Assembly (NCBI GenBank): GCA_934351705.1
Contig: CAKRJK010000022.1
Location: forward strand, 1-10,595
Source: an uncultured Lachnospiraceae bacterium
GTDB lineage: Bacteria > Bacillota > Clostridia > Lachnospirales > Lachnospiraceae
Direction of reading: 5' to 3'
Length of the DNA stretch: 10,595 bases
Below, piece after piece: positions 1-5,576 of this stretch. How positions within the stretch are numbered: the first letter of the stretch is position 1; the number at the start of each line of letters is the position of its first letter. A model generated the notes under the pieces. That model saw only the letters and a program-made list of their open reading frames with translations, did no database searches and was not told where the DNA came from. The position numbers and the translations under genes are program-made.

Positions 1-1
1 G

Positions 2-406
2 GTAGAATATGAGACCTATGCGAAGACCATCAATATTGAGGCAAAAGCAATGATCAATATTGCAGGAAAACAGATTATTCCGGCAGTGATCAAATATGCG
101 ACCTCCCTTGCAAAATCAGTCAATGCGGTAACAGCAGCCTGCGGTGCGGATGTCAGTGTTCAGACAGAATTGCTCACAGAGACATCGGATTTGTTAAAAG
201 AAGCAAAAGCAGCACTTGCAAGATTGCAGGCGGCAACCGAAAAAGCAGCGGCTATGGAAGAAGGAAGAGAGCAGGCAGTTGCATATCGGGATGAAGTTAA
301 GAAAGCAATGGATGAGCTTAGAGCTCCGATTGACAAATTAGAGATGATTGTAGATAAAGAGATGTGGCCAATGCCATCCTACGGAGATTTGATCTTCGAG
401 GTATAA
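2..406 (+). CDS. glnN: Type III glutamine synthetase, C-terminal part (5' end outside window)
   Basis: This is the last 134 residues of an open reading frame that runs in from the left edge. Glutamine synthetase joins ammonium to glutamate using ATP, in the cytoplasm. The visible part matches the C-terminal region of the long (about 700-residue) GSIII family: the segments YAKTINIEAK, MINIAGKQIIPAVIKYA and the end MWPMPSYGDLIFEV are typical, with a long helical, Ala/Glu/Lys-rich stretch between them (TSDLLKEAKAALARLQAATEKA begins about residue 60 of the fragment). The catalytic domain lies upstream and is not visible. The gene is followed by P-II and ammonium-channel genes, a standard nitrogen-assimilation neighbourhood. 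The family call is firm from sequence resemblance; the symbol glnN is the usual one for GSIII. Confidence 0.9.
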   Translation, partial: VEYETYAKTINIEAKAMINIAGKQIIPAVIKYATSLAKSVNAVTAACGADVSVQTELLTETSDLLKEAKAALARLQAATEKAAAMEEGREQAVAYRDEVKKAMDELRAPIDKLEMIVDKEMWPMPSYGDLIFEV

Positions 407-415
407 AACAGACAG

Positions 416-449
416 AAATGTCAGGCGGTCGCAAGACCGCCGAGCATTT
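416..449 (+). terminator. GNRA-capped hairpin after glnN, possible weak terminator or processing site
   Basis: A perfect 7-bp stem GGCGGTC/GACCGCC (424-430 with 435-441) is closed by the tetraloop GCAA, a GNRA loop. A lower stem AAATG/CATTT (416-420 with 445-449) continues it across a 3-by-3 internal loop (TCA/GAG). Only four T follow (447-450), so termination would be partial at best. I find no convincing promoter between here and glnK, so glnK is probably transcribed by read-through from glnN. Confidence 0.55.
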
Positions 450-487
450 TAAATATATGCCGGAAAGCAGGAAGAGGAGGACTTAGT

Positions 488-826
488 ATGAAAAAACTGG
501 AAATCATTGTAAGACCTGAAAAACTGGAAGATCTGAAAGGAATCTTGGACAGTTCACAGGTTACGGGAGTTATGATGACGAATATCATGGGTTACGGAAA
601 TCAGAAAGGTTATAAGCAGTCGTATCGAGGTGCTCAATATAATGTGAACCTGTTACCGAAAATCAAGGTGGAGACCGTCGTAGATGAAAAGATTGCGGAA
701 ACCTTGATCAGTCAGGTGGTAGACAAGATTCAGACGGGCCATTACGGAGACGGAAAAATCTTTGTTTATGACGTGGAAGATACGGTTAGAATCCGTACAG
801 GAGAAAGAGGCTACGAGGCTTTATAG
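488..826 (+). CDS. glnK: P-II family nitrogen regulatory protein (GlnK/GlnB type)
   Basis: A small trimeric cytoplasmic signal protein that senses ATP/ADP and 2-oxoglutarate and, next to an ammonium channel gene, usually plugs that channel when nitrogen is sufficient. The 112-residue length is normal for the family. The T-loop is present (about 36-56, GYGNQKGYKQSYRGAQY), including Gln39, which contacts 2-oxoglutarate, and Tyr51, the uridylylation site in enteric bacteria. Lys58, the B-loop TGHYGDGK (83-90) and the C-loop RIRTGERG (101-108) are also intact. The start is fixed by GAGGAGG at 474-480, seven bases before ATG. It lies between glnN and amtB; the symbol glnK is chosen because of the adjacent amtB. 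Whether Tyr51 is modified in this organism cannot be seen here. Confidence 0.95.
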   Translation: MKKLEIIVRPEKLEDLKGILDSSQVTGVMMTNIMGYGNQKGYKQSYRGAQYNVNLLPKIKVETVVDEKIAETLISQVVDKIQTGHYGDGKIFVYDVEDTVRIRTGERGYEAL

Positions 827-861
827 GATGAAAGTAAAATATGAAAATGGAATCAGTTATC

Positions 862-915
862 AAAGGGGATAACATAGAAGTTCAGAAAATCTGGAGTTCA
901 ATGTTATCCCTTTTT
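862..915 (+). terminator. Strong intrinsic terminator between glnK and amtB
   Basis: AAAGGGGATAACAT (862-875) pairs along its whole length with ATGTTATCCCTTTT (901-914), 14 pairs with one G-T wobble, and ends in a run of five T. The 25-base loop contains a small inner hairpin CAGA/TCTG (883-886 with 890-893). The upstream GTTAT (856-860) could compete for ATAAC (869-873), and CATAGAA (873-879) can pair with TTCTATG (914-920), so alternative folds exist. This separates glnK from amtB or makes amtB expression conditional. Confidence 0.8.
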
Positions 916-927
916 CTATGATAAAAT

Positions 928-960
928 TTCACAAAATACAGGAATTAGAGATTTTGTGAA
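928..960 (+). promoter_or_regulatory. 10-bp inverted repeat directly before the amtB ribosome-binding site
   Basis: TTCACAAAAT (928-937) and ATTTTGTGAA (951-960) are perfect inverted copies separated by 13 bases. The right arm ends seven bases before the AAGGAGG Shine-Dalgarno at 967-973. It may be a protein operator or an RNA hairpin in the amtB leader. No good -35/-10 pair is visible nearby; TATGAT (917-922) could be a -10 but lacks a recognisable -35. Confidence 0.55.
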
Positions 961-980
961 TGGGAAAAGGAGGAGTTTCT

Positions 981-2237
981 ATGTTATTAGCAGCAGTTTC
1001 AACGGAAGCAGCAGAGGCGGTGAACACAATTATATTCGGAAGTCACGGCGTCTGGTATTTAATCGGAGCAGCATTTGTATTTTTTATGCAGGCAGGATTT
1101 GCGATGGTCGAGGCAGGCTTTACCAGAGCAAAGAATGCAGGTAACATCATTATGAAAAATACAATGGATTTTTGTATCGGTACTTTAGCATTTTTCTTCG
1201 TAGGATACAATCTTTTGTGCGGCGAAGGAAGTAAATTTGCAGGATGGGGATTAAACCCATTTGATTTTGAGGGATGTGACTGGTATGGATTTGTATTTAA
1301 CTTAGTATTCTGTGCAACGGCAGCGACCATCGTATCCGGTGCAATGGCAGAGCGTACAAAATTTATATCTTATCTGATCTATTCCTTTGTCATCAGTTTA
1401 GTAATCTACCCGATTGAGGCGCATTGGGTATGGGGCGGAACAGCATGGCTTACAGATATGGGATTTACTGATTTTGCAGGTTCCTGTGTCATTCATATGG
1501 TAGGCGGTATCACAGCATTTATCGGAGCCGCAATGTTAGGACCTCGTATCGGAAAATATGATAAAGACGGTAACTCAAAACCGATTCTCGGTCACAATAT
1601 CGTAGTAGGAGCCTTGGGTGTATTTATTCTCTGGTTTGGCTGGTATGGATTTAACGGTGCCGCAGCAGCAGACGGAGCACATCTGGGAAGAATTTTTGCA
1701 ACAACAACATTGGCACCGGCATTTGCAACAATTTCAGCAATGGTATTTACATGGATTAAAAACGGTGTACCTGATGTATCAATGTCCTTAAACGGTGCGT
1801 TGGCAGGTTTGGTAGCGATCACAGCAGGATGTGATAATGTAGATGCGGTAGGAGCAATTATCATCGGCGTATGTGCAGGTATTATCGTATGTGCAGCAGT
1901 TCTCTTTATTGAGAATAAATTAAAAGTCGACGATCCGGTCGGTGCGGTAGCCGTACACGGATGCTGCGGATTGTTTGGTACGTTAGCAGTAGGATTGTTT
2001 GATTATAAAGACGGCTTGTTCTATGGCGGAGGCCTTCATCATTTAGGTATTCAGGCACTCGGTGTAGTATGTGTGGCAAGCTGGACCATCATCACAATGA
2101 CCATAGTATTTACCGTTATTAAAAAGACCGTAGGACTTCGTGTAAGCGAGGAAGAAGAAATCGCAGGTTTGGACCCGACAGAGCATGGCTTAGAGTCATC
2201 TTATCCGGACTTCCAGCCGAAGAACTACAAATTTTAG
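981..2237 (+). CDS. amtB: Ammonium channel of the Amt family
   Basis: An integral membrane channel that takes up ammonium across the cytoplasmic membrane. From ATG 981 the protein has 418 residues, normal for Amt, with about 11 membrane segments. Family hallmarks are visible: FMQAGFAMVEAGF (35-47), the Asp before the conserved loop (Asp164 in TDFAGS), and the twin pore histidines His172 (VIHMVGG) and His326 (AVHGCCG). The cytoplasmic tail is short and acidic (GLRVSEEEEIAGLDPTEHG, from about 385). The start is chosen because AAGGAGG (967-973) lies seven bases before ATG 981. An in-frame ATG at 960 would put that Shine-Dalgarno inside the gene and add seven non-hydrophobic residues. The preceding P-II gene suggests GlnK-controlled gating. 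Confidence 0.95.
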   Translation: MLLAAVSTEAAEAVNTIIFGSHGVWYLIGAAFVFFMQAGFAMVEAGFTRAKNAGNIIMKNTMDFCIGTLAFFFVGYNLLCGEGSKFAGWGLNPFDFEGCDWYGFVFNLVFCATAATIVSGAMAERTKFISYLIYSFVISLVIYPIEAHWVWGGTAWLTDMGFTDFAGSCVIHMVGGITAFIGAAMLGPRIGKYDKDGNSKPILGHNIVVGALGVFILWFGWYGFNGAAAADGAHLGRIFATTTLAPAFATISAMVFTWIKNGVPDVSMSLNGALAGLVAITAGCDNVDAVGAIIIGVCAGIIVCAAVLFIENKLKVDDPVGAVAVHGCCGLFGTLAVGLFDYKDGLFYGGGLHHLGIQALGVVCVASWTIITMTIVFTVIKKTVGLRVSEEEEIAGLDPTEHGLESSYPDFQPKNYKF

Positions 2238-2243
2238 CCTCGG

Positions 2244-2273
2244 CTAATCCGTAAGGATTAGTATATCTAATCC
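2244..2273 (+). other. Pair of mutually exclusive hairpins after amtB
   Basis: CTAATCC occurs twice (2244-2250 and 2267-2273) on either side of a single GGATTAG (2255-2261). The left copy forms a 7-bp stem with a GTAA (GNRA) loop, the right copy a 7-bp stem with a TATAT loop, so only one can form at a time. The element begins six bases after the amtB stop codon. Its role is unknown; 3'-end protection or a folding switch are possible. Confidence 0.5.
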
Positions 2274-2299
2274 CCACAATGTACATACATCAACAAAAC

Positions 2300-2353
2300 A
2301 ACAGGAGCTGCCGCTTTACGAAATTTCGTGAAGCGGCAGTTTCCTGTTTTTGT
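2300..2353 (+). terminator. Large intrinsic terminator after amtB
   Basis: CTGCCGCTT (2308-2316) pairs with AAGCGGCAG (2331-2339). It extends inward through a T-G wobble and ACGA/TCGT around 2318-2329, and outward through AACAGGA/TCCTGTT (2300-2306 with 2342-2348). A run of five T (2347-2351) follows. This is the clear end of the amtB transcript. Confidence 0.9.
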
Positions 2354-2379
2354 ATAGAAAAAAATTTTTTCCATATGCT
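2350..2379 (+). promoter_or_regulatory. Weak candidate promoter for the small ORF
   Basis: TTGTAT (2350-2355) and TATGCT (2374-2379) are separated by 18 bases that include an A7/T6 tract. Transcription would start near 2386, just before the Shine-Dalgarno of the 78-residue ORF. The match to consensus is only moderate, and the -35 overlaps the T-run of the preceding terminator. Confidence 0.25.
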
Positions 2380-2404
2380 AACTCAAAAAAAGGAGAGAGC
2401 AAAG

Positions 2405-2641
2405 ATGAAAGAAAGAGAAACATTGAAAAGCGCACCGGAAAAAGAAGCGGGAGAAAAAGAAATTTTAAAAGATGTGACAAGGGAGGATTATGATTATCTG
2501 GCAAACTCGGCAACGGTGATGGAGTGTACCGGGCTGATGCACAAAACACCGATGGATCAGGACGAAATGGAGTCCTATCAACAGGTCTATCAGTACCTTC
2601 CGCCGAATGTCAAAATCGACCCGGAAACAGGCGAAAAATAA
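2405..2641 (+). CDS. Small acidic hypothetical protein, 78 residues
   Basis: I do not recognise this protein. ATG 2405 is preceded by AAAAGGAGAG (2388-2397), an acceptable ribosome-binding site. A longer in-frame start at 2279 would run through the amtB terminator and is rejected. The first 25 residues are rich in Lys and Glu (MKERETLKSAPEKEAGEKE) and probably disordered. The second half looks folded or conserved: REDYDYLANSATVMECTGLMH, then PMDQDEMESYQQVYQYLP. There is no signal peptide or membrane segment, and one cysteine (Cys42, in VMECTGL). Codon use resembles the neighbours. It stands alone between two terminated units, 148 bases before pta, so no function follows from context. That it is a real gene is supported by the ribosome-binding site and position only. 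Confidence 0.6.
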   Translation: MKERETLKSAPEKEAGEKEILKDVTREDYDYLANSATVMECTGLMHKTPMDQDEMESYQQVYQYLPPNVKIDPETGEK

Positions 2642-2713
2642 GGAAAAAACGGCGGTAAGATTGTTAAAAATATATCAGAAAAAGTACAAAATCAAGTACA
2701 ATAAAAGCAACTC

Positions 2714-2742
2714 TTGCAAATGGATGAAAAACAGTATAGAAT
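2714..2742 (+). promoter_or_regulatory. Likely sigma-A type promoter for pta
   Basis: TTGCAA (2714-2719), a 17-base spacer and TAGAAT (2737-2742) give four and five matches to the -35 and -10 consensus. Transcription would start near 2749, about 40 bases before the pta start codon. No terminator is visible between the small ORF (ending 2641) and this site, so read-through from upstream is also possible. Confidence 0.5.
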
Positions 2743-2789
2743 GCAACTTGTTGGGCAATACGAAGAAAAACGGAAAAGGAGAAAAAGAC

Positions 2790-3776
2790 ATGGCACACGG
2801 TTTTGGAGAGTTGATTAGTGTATTAAAAAGAGATCCAAAAACAATTGTATTCACAGAAGGAACGGATGCACGTATTTTAGAGGCCTCCTCACGGCTTCTT
2901 GCAAGTAACTTTTTACATCCGATTTTAGTTGGCAATCCGAATGATATTTATGACGCAGCAGAGGAATGCGGTTTCAACATCAGAGGAGCAGAGATTATTG
3001 ATCCTGATAATTTTGACCGTATGGACGAGATGGTAGAATTGTTATGCGAGCTTCGTAAGAGCAAAGGTATTACACCGGAAGAAGCAAGAAAGATATTAAA
3101 AAAGACAAATTACTTCGGAACAATGCTTGTAAAGATGGGAATCGCAGATTCACTTCTCGGAGGAGCAACCTATACAACCGCAGATACGGTTCGTCCGGCA
3201 TTGCAGTTGATTAAGACAAAACCGGAAAACAATATTGTATCTTCCTGCTTTATCTTAGTACGTCCTCGCGCAACAGGTGAGAACGAGGTTTTGGCAATGG
3301 GAGATTGTGCAATCAACGTACATCCGAGCGAGGATGATTTGGTTGAGATTGCATACGAAACAGCAAAATGTGCAAAGGTATTCGGCGTTGAACCGGAAGT
3401 TGCATTTTTAAGCTACTCCACTTACAATTCCGCAAGTGGTGAAGACGTAGACAAAATGCGTAATGCGGCAATGAAGACAAAGAAAGCACACCCTGATCTG
3501 ATCGTCGGCGGCGAGATGCAGTTTGATGCAGCGGTATCTCCGCGTGTAGCAAAGGCAAAATGCCCGAATGATCCGGTTGGCGGTCATGCAAATACATTTA
3601 TTTTCCCTGATATTAATGCCGGAAATATCGCATACAAGGTTGCACAGCGTCTTGGAAACTTCCAGGCATACGGACCGATTTTGTTGGGCTTAAACGCACC
3701 GATCAATGATTTGTCCAGAGGTTGTAACGCATCAGAGGTTTATTCTATGGCAATTTTAACAGCAGCATTGGCATAG
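2790..3776 (+). CDS. pta: Phosphate acetyltransferase (phosphotransacetylase)
   Basis: Cytoplasmic enzyme that interconverts acetyl-CoA plus phosphate with acetyl phosphate plus CoA (EC 2.3.1.8), the first step from acetyl-CoA to acetate and ATP. The protein has 328 residues, the usual length of the single-domain class, covering the whole PTA_PTB domain. Recognisable segments are KTIVFTEGTDARILEAS near the N-terminus, GMLVKMGIADSLLGGAT-like text around 110-130, DAAVSPRVA and the C-terminal GLNAPINDLSRGCNASEVY. Ser309 and Arg310 of that last motif fall at the same positions as the catalytic pair described for the Methanosarcina thermophila enzyme. The start is set by AAAAGGAG (2774-2781), eight bases before ATG 2790; longer in-frame starts lack this spacing. 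The usual partner acetate kinase (ackA) is not adjacent. Confidence 0.95.
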   Translation: MAHGFGELISVLKRDPKTIVFTEGTDARILEASSRLLASNFLHPILVGNPNDIYDAAEECGFNIRGAEIIDPDNFDRMDEMVELLCELRKSKGITPEEARKILKKTNYFGTMLVKMGIADSLLGGATYTTADTVRPALQLIKTKPENNIVSSCFILVRPRATGENEVLAMGDCAINVHPSEDDLVEIAYETAKCAKVFGVEPEVAFLSYSTYNSASGEDVDKMRNAAMKTKKAHPDLIVGGEMQFDAAVSPRVAKAKCPNDPVGGHANTFIFPDINAGNIAYKVAQRLGNFQAYGPILLGLNAPINDLSRGCNASEVYSMAILTAALA

Positions 3777-3802
3777 AGAGATAGAAATTTTATAAAAAGA
3801 TG

Positions 3803-3841
3803 AAAAATATCCCCCCACCAGGCTTGTGGAGGGGTATTTTT
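3803..3841 (+). terminator. Intrinsic terminator after pta
   Basis: AAAAATATCCC (3803-3813) pairs with GGGGTATTTTT (3831-3841, with a T-G wobble). After one C/A mismatch the stem continues as CCAC/GTGG (3815-3818 with 3826-3829) around a seven-base loop. The 3' arm ends in five T. Confidence 0.85.
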
Positions 3842-3853
3842 GTTGTATATACT
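3824..3853 (+). promoter_or_regulatory. Candidate promoter of the ABC importer operon
   Basis: TTGTGG (3824-3829) and TATACT (3848-3853) are separated by 18 bases. The -10 matches consensus at five of six positions, the -35 at three. The -35 lies within the 3' arm of the pta terminator, a compact arrangement. The transcript would start near 3860, leaving a leader of about 38 bases. Confidence 0.35.
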
Positions 3854-3897
3854 ATTGTCTGTGAGAAATTTACAGAAAGGCAAAGGATATAGGAAAC

Positions 3898-5520
3898 ATG
3901 AAAAAAAGAATGACAGCACTGATGTGTGTAGCTGCATTGGCAGTGACAGCATTGGCAGGATGTGGGAAACAAAGTGATGAAAAAAAGAACGAGAATTTGC
4001 AGAGCAACAAATCTGATTCTGAGATTGTATGTTATGTAGGAAACGGTTTTTGGGATGGACCATTGGATCCGACAAAAGGATTTTTATCCTATGGATGGGG
4101 ATTTATCAATGAGCCGTTAATCAGTGTAAATGAAGATTCACAGTATGTAGCAGACTTGGCAACAGAGTGGGAAGTCAGCGATGATGCTCTTACTTATACG
4201 TTTAAATTGAGGGATGATGTAAAATTTCATGACGGTTCTGATTTTACTGCGGATGATGTAGTATTTACATTTGAAACGGTAAAAGAAAACCAGGCGGATA
4301 ATGAAAATGTAGATTTATCCCTATTGGATAAAGCTGAGGCTGTGGATGATTATACGGTAAAGTTCACTTTAAAAGAACCAAACTCCACCTTTTTTGATGG
4401 GGTAGCACAGTTGGGGATTGTTCCAAGCGATGCTTATGACGAGAAAACTTTTGGGGATGCACCAATCGGAACAGGAGCATGGAAATTTGTACAGTTGGAT
4501 ACGGACCAGCAGTTAATCGTCGAGGCAAATGAGGATTATTTTGGCGGAGCACCGGAAATAGAAAAAGTAACATTTGTCAGCATGGATAATGAGGCAGCTT
4601 TTTCCAACGCAAAATCAGGACAGTTAGATATTGTTATGGTACAGCCAAACTACACTACGGAGACAATAGACGGAATGCATATCGAAAAATTGGAAACGAT
4701 GGATGTGCGTAATATCAGTCTTCCGTGCAGGGAACCGGGAACGGCGAAAGATGCAGACGGAAATGAAGTAAAAGTAGGAAATGCCGTAACTTCCGATGTT
4801 GCGGTAAGAAAAGCGTTGAATATCGGTATTGACCGTGAGCAGATTATCAAAGATGCTTTTAATGGCGTAGGAAAGCCGGCGGAGGGTTTTACCTCTAATC
4901 TGGAGTGGGGAAATACCAAAGAATATGAAGATGGACAGGTAGACGAAGCGAAAAAATTGTTAGAAGAAGCCGGATGGGTAGACTCAGATAATGACGGCAT
5001 CCGGGAAAAAGACGGTGTGAAATGTGAATTTACCGTATATACTCCGGCGGACGAGCAGGATCGGTATCAGTTATCCGTAGCCGTGGCAAAAGATGTAGAA
5101 AAGCTGGGAATTCATATTGATGTAAAACAGACCACATGGGATGAGATTGCAGAAGAAGGAAATACCGGTGGTGTACTCTGGGGCTGGGGCCAGTTTAATC
5201 CGATGGTAATTCGTCAGTTATTTGACACAGACTCTTTCTTGACAGGACTTGGCAGCGGAGCTTCCGGTTATTCCAATGCGGAAGTGGATCAATATATCGA
5301 CAATGCAATTCTTGCAGATAATCATGAAGAGGCGATCAGGAACTGGAAGATGGCACAAGAAGTTTACGGAGAGGAATATCCATATTTGTATATTGTAAAT
5401 ATTGAGCATTGCTATTTTGTAAGTGACAGACTGGATATTTCCGAGGAAACGCAAAGTCCACATCCACACGGACACGGAATCCCGATTATCTGTAATATGA
5501 AGGATTGGAAAATAAAATAA
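3898..5520 (+). CDS. ABC importer substrate-binding lipoprotein, family 5 (NikA/DppA/OppA type)
   Basis: Extracellular, membrane-anchored binding protein that captures the substrate for the importer encoded downstream. Residues 1-22 are a lipoprotein signal (Lys/Arg start, hydrophobic core) with lipobox LAGC and the lipidated Cys22. A charged linker then leads into the SBP_bac_5 fold. Typical family text includes ATEWEVSDDALTYTFKLRDD (about 87-106), VKFHDGSDFTADDVVFTFE, the hinge-region AVRKALNIGIDREQI and EAKKLLEEAGW. Length 540 is normal. The C-terminus carries HPHGHG (522-527), three closely spaced histidines, with another histidine and cysteine in NIEHCYF about 60 residues earlier. This suggests a metal or metal-chelate ligand, but dipeptides cannot be excluded. 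The Shine-Dalgarno is weak (AAAGG 3882-3886 or AGGA 3891-3894). Confidence 0.9.
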   Translation: MKKRMTALMCVAALAVTALAGCGKQSDEKKNENLQSNKSDSEIVCYVGNGFWDGPLDPTKGFLSYGWGFINEPLISVNEDSQYVADLATEWEVSDDALTYTFKLRDDVKFHDGSDFTADDVVFTFETVKENQADNENVDLSLLDKAEAVDDYTVKFTLKEPNSTFFDGVAQLGIVPSDAYDEKTFGDAPIGTGAWKFVQLDTDQQLIVEANEDYFGGAPEIEKVTFVSMDNEAAFSNAKSGQLDIVMVQPNYTTETIDGMHIEKLETMDVRNISLPCREPGTAKDADGNEVKVGNAVTSDVAVRKALNIGIDREQIIKDAFNGVGKPAEGFTSNLEWGNTKEYEDGQVDEAKKLLEEAGWVDSDNDGIREKDGVKCEFTVYTPADEQDRYQLSVAVAKDVEKLGIHIDVKQTTWDEIAEEGNTGGVLWGWGQFNPMVIRQLFDTDSFLTGLGSGASGYSNAEVDQYIDNAILADNHEEAIRNWKMAQEVYGEEYPYLYIVNIEHCYFVSDRLDISEETQSPHPHGHGIPIICNMKDWKIK

Positions 5521-5523
5521 CCG

Positions 5524-5555
5524 AAAAAGCCCGTGCTTTTGGCACAGGGCTTTTT
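5524..5555 (+). terminator. Intrinsic terminator inside the importer operon
   Basis: AAAAAGCCCGTGC (5524-5536) pairs with GCAC-A-GGGCTTTTT (5542-5555), leaving one bulged A (5546) and a TTTTG loop. The 3' arm ends in five T. It starts three bases after the binding-protein stop codon and ends 21 bases before the first permease start. I see no new promoter after it, so it most likely limits read-through into the permease and ATPase genes. Confidence 0.85.
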
Positions 5556-5576
5556 GGTGCGAAAAGGATAAATTTT

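Noticed and set aside
960..980. Upstream in-frame ATG at 960 as the amtB start
   Set aside because: It overlaps the inverted repeat and would place the strong AAGGAGG inside the gene; ATG 981 has ideal spacing.
2279..2404. N-terminal extension of the small ORF from ATG 2279
   Set aside because: The extension is the translated amtB terminator region; ATG 2405 has its own ribosome-binding site.
2714..2746. TTGCA/TGCAA inverted pair around the pta promoter as an operator
   Set aside because: Only five bases per arm with a 23-base gap, expected by chance in sequence of this composition.
2607..2789. N-terminal extension of pta from ATG 2607
   Set aside because: It overlaps the small ORF, is lysine/asparagine-rich without Pta homology, and lacks a ribosome-binding site; the family starts at the MAHGFGEL position.
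5505..5576. Earlier start of permease 1 at ATG 5505
   Set aside because: It would read through the terminator hairpin inside the preceding gene; ATG 5577 has a Shine-Dalgarno and fits the family start.
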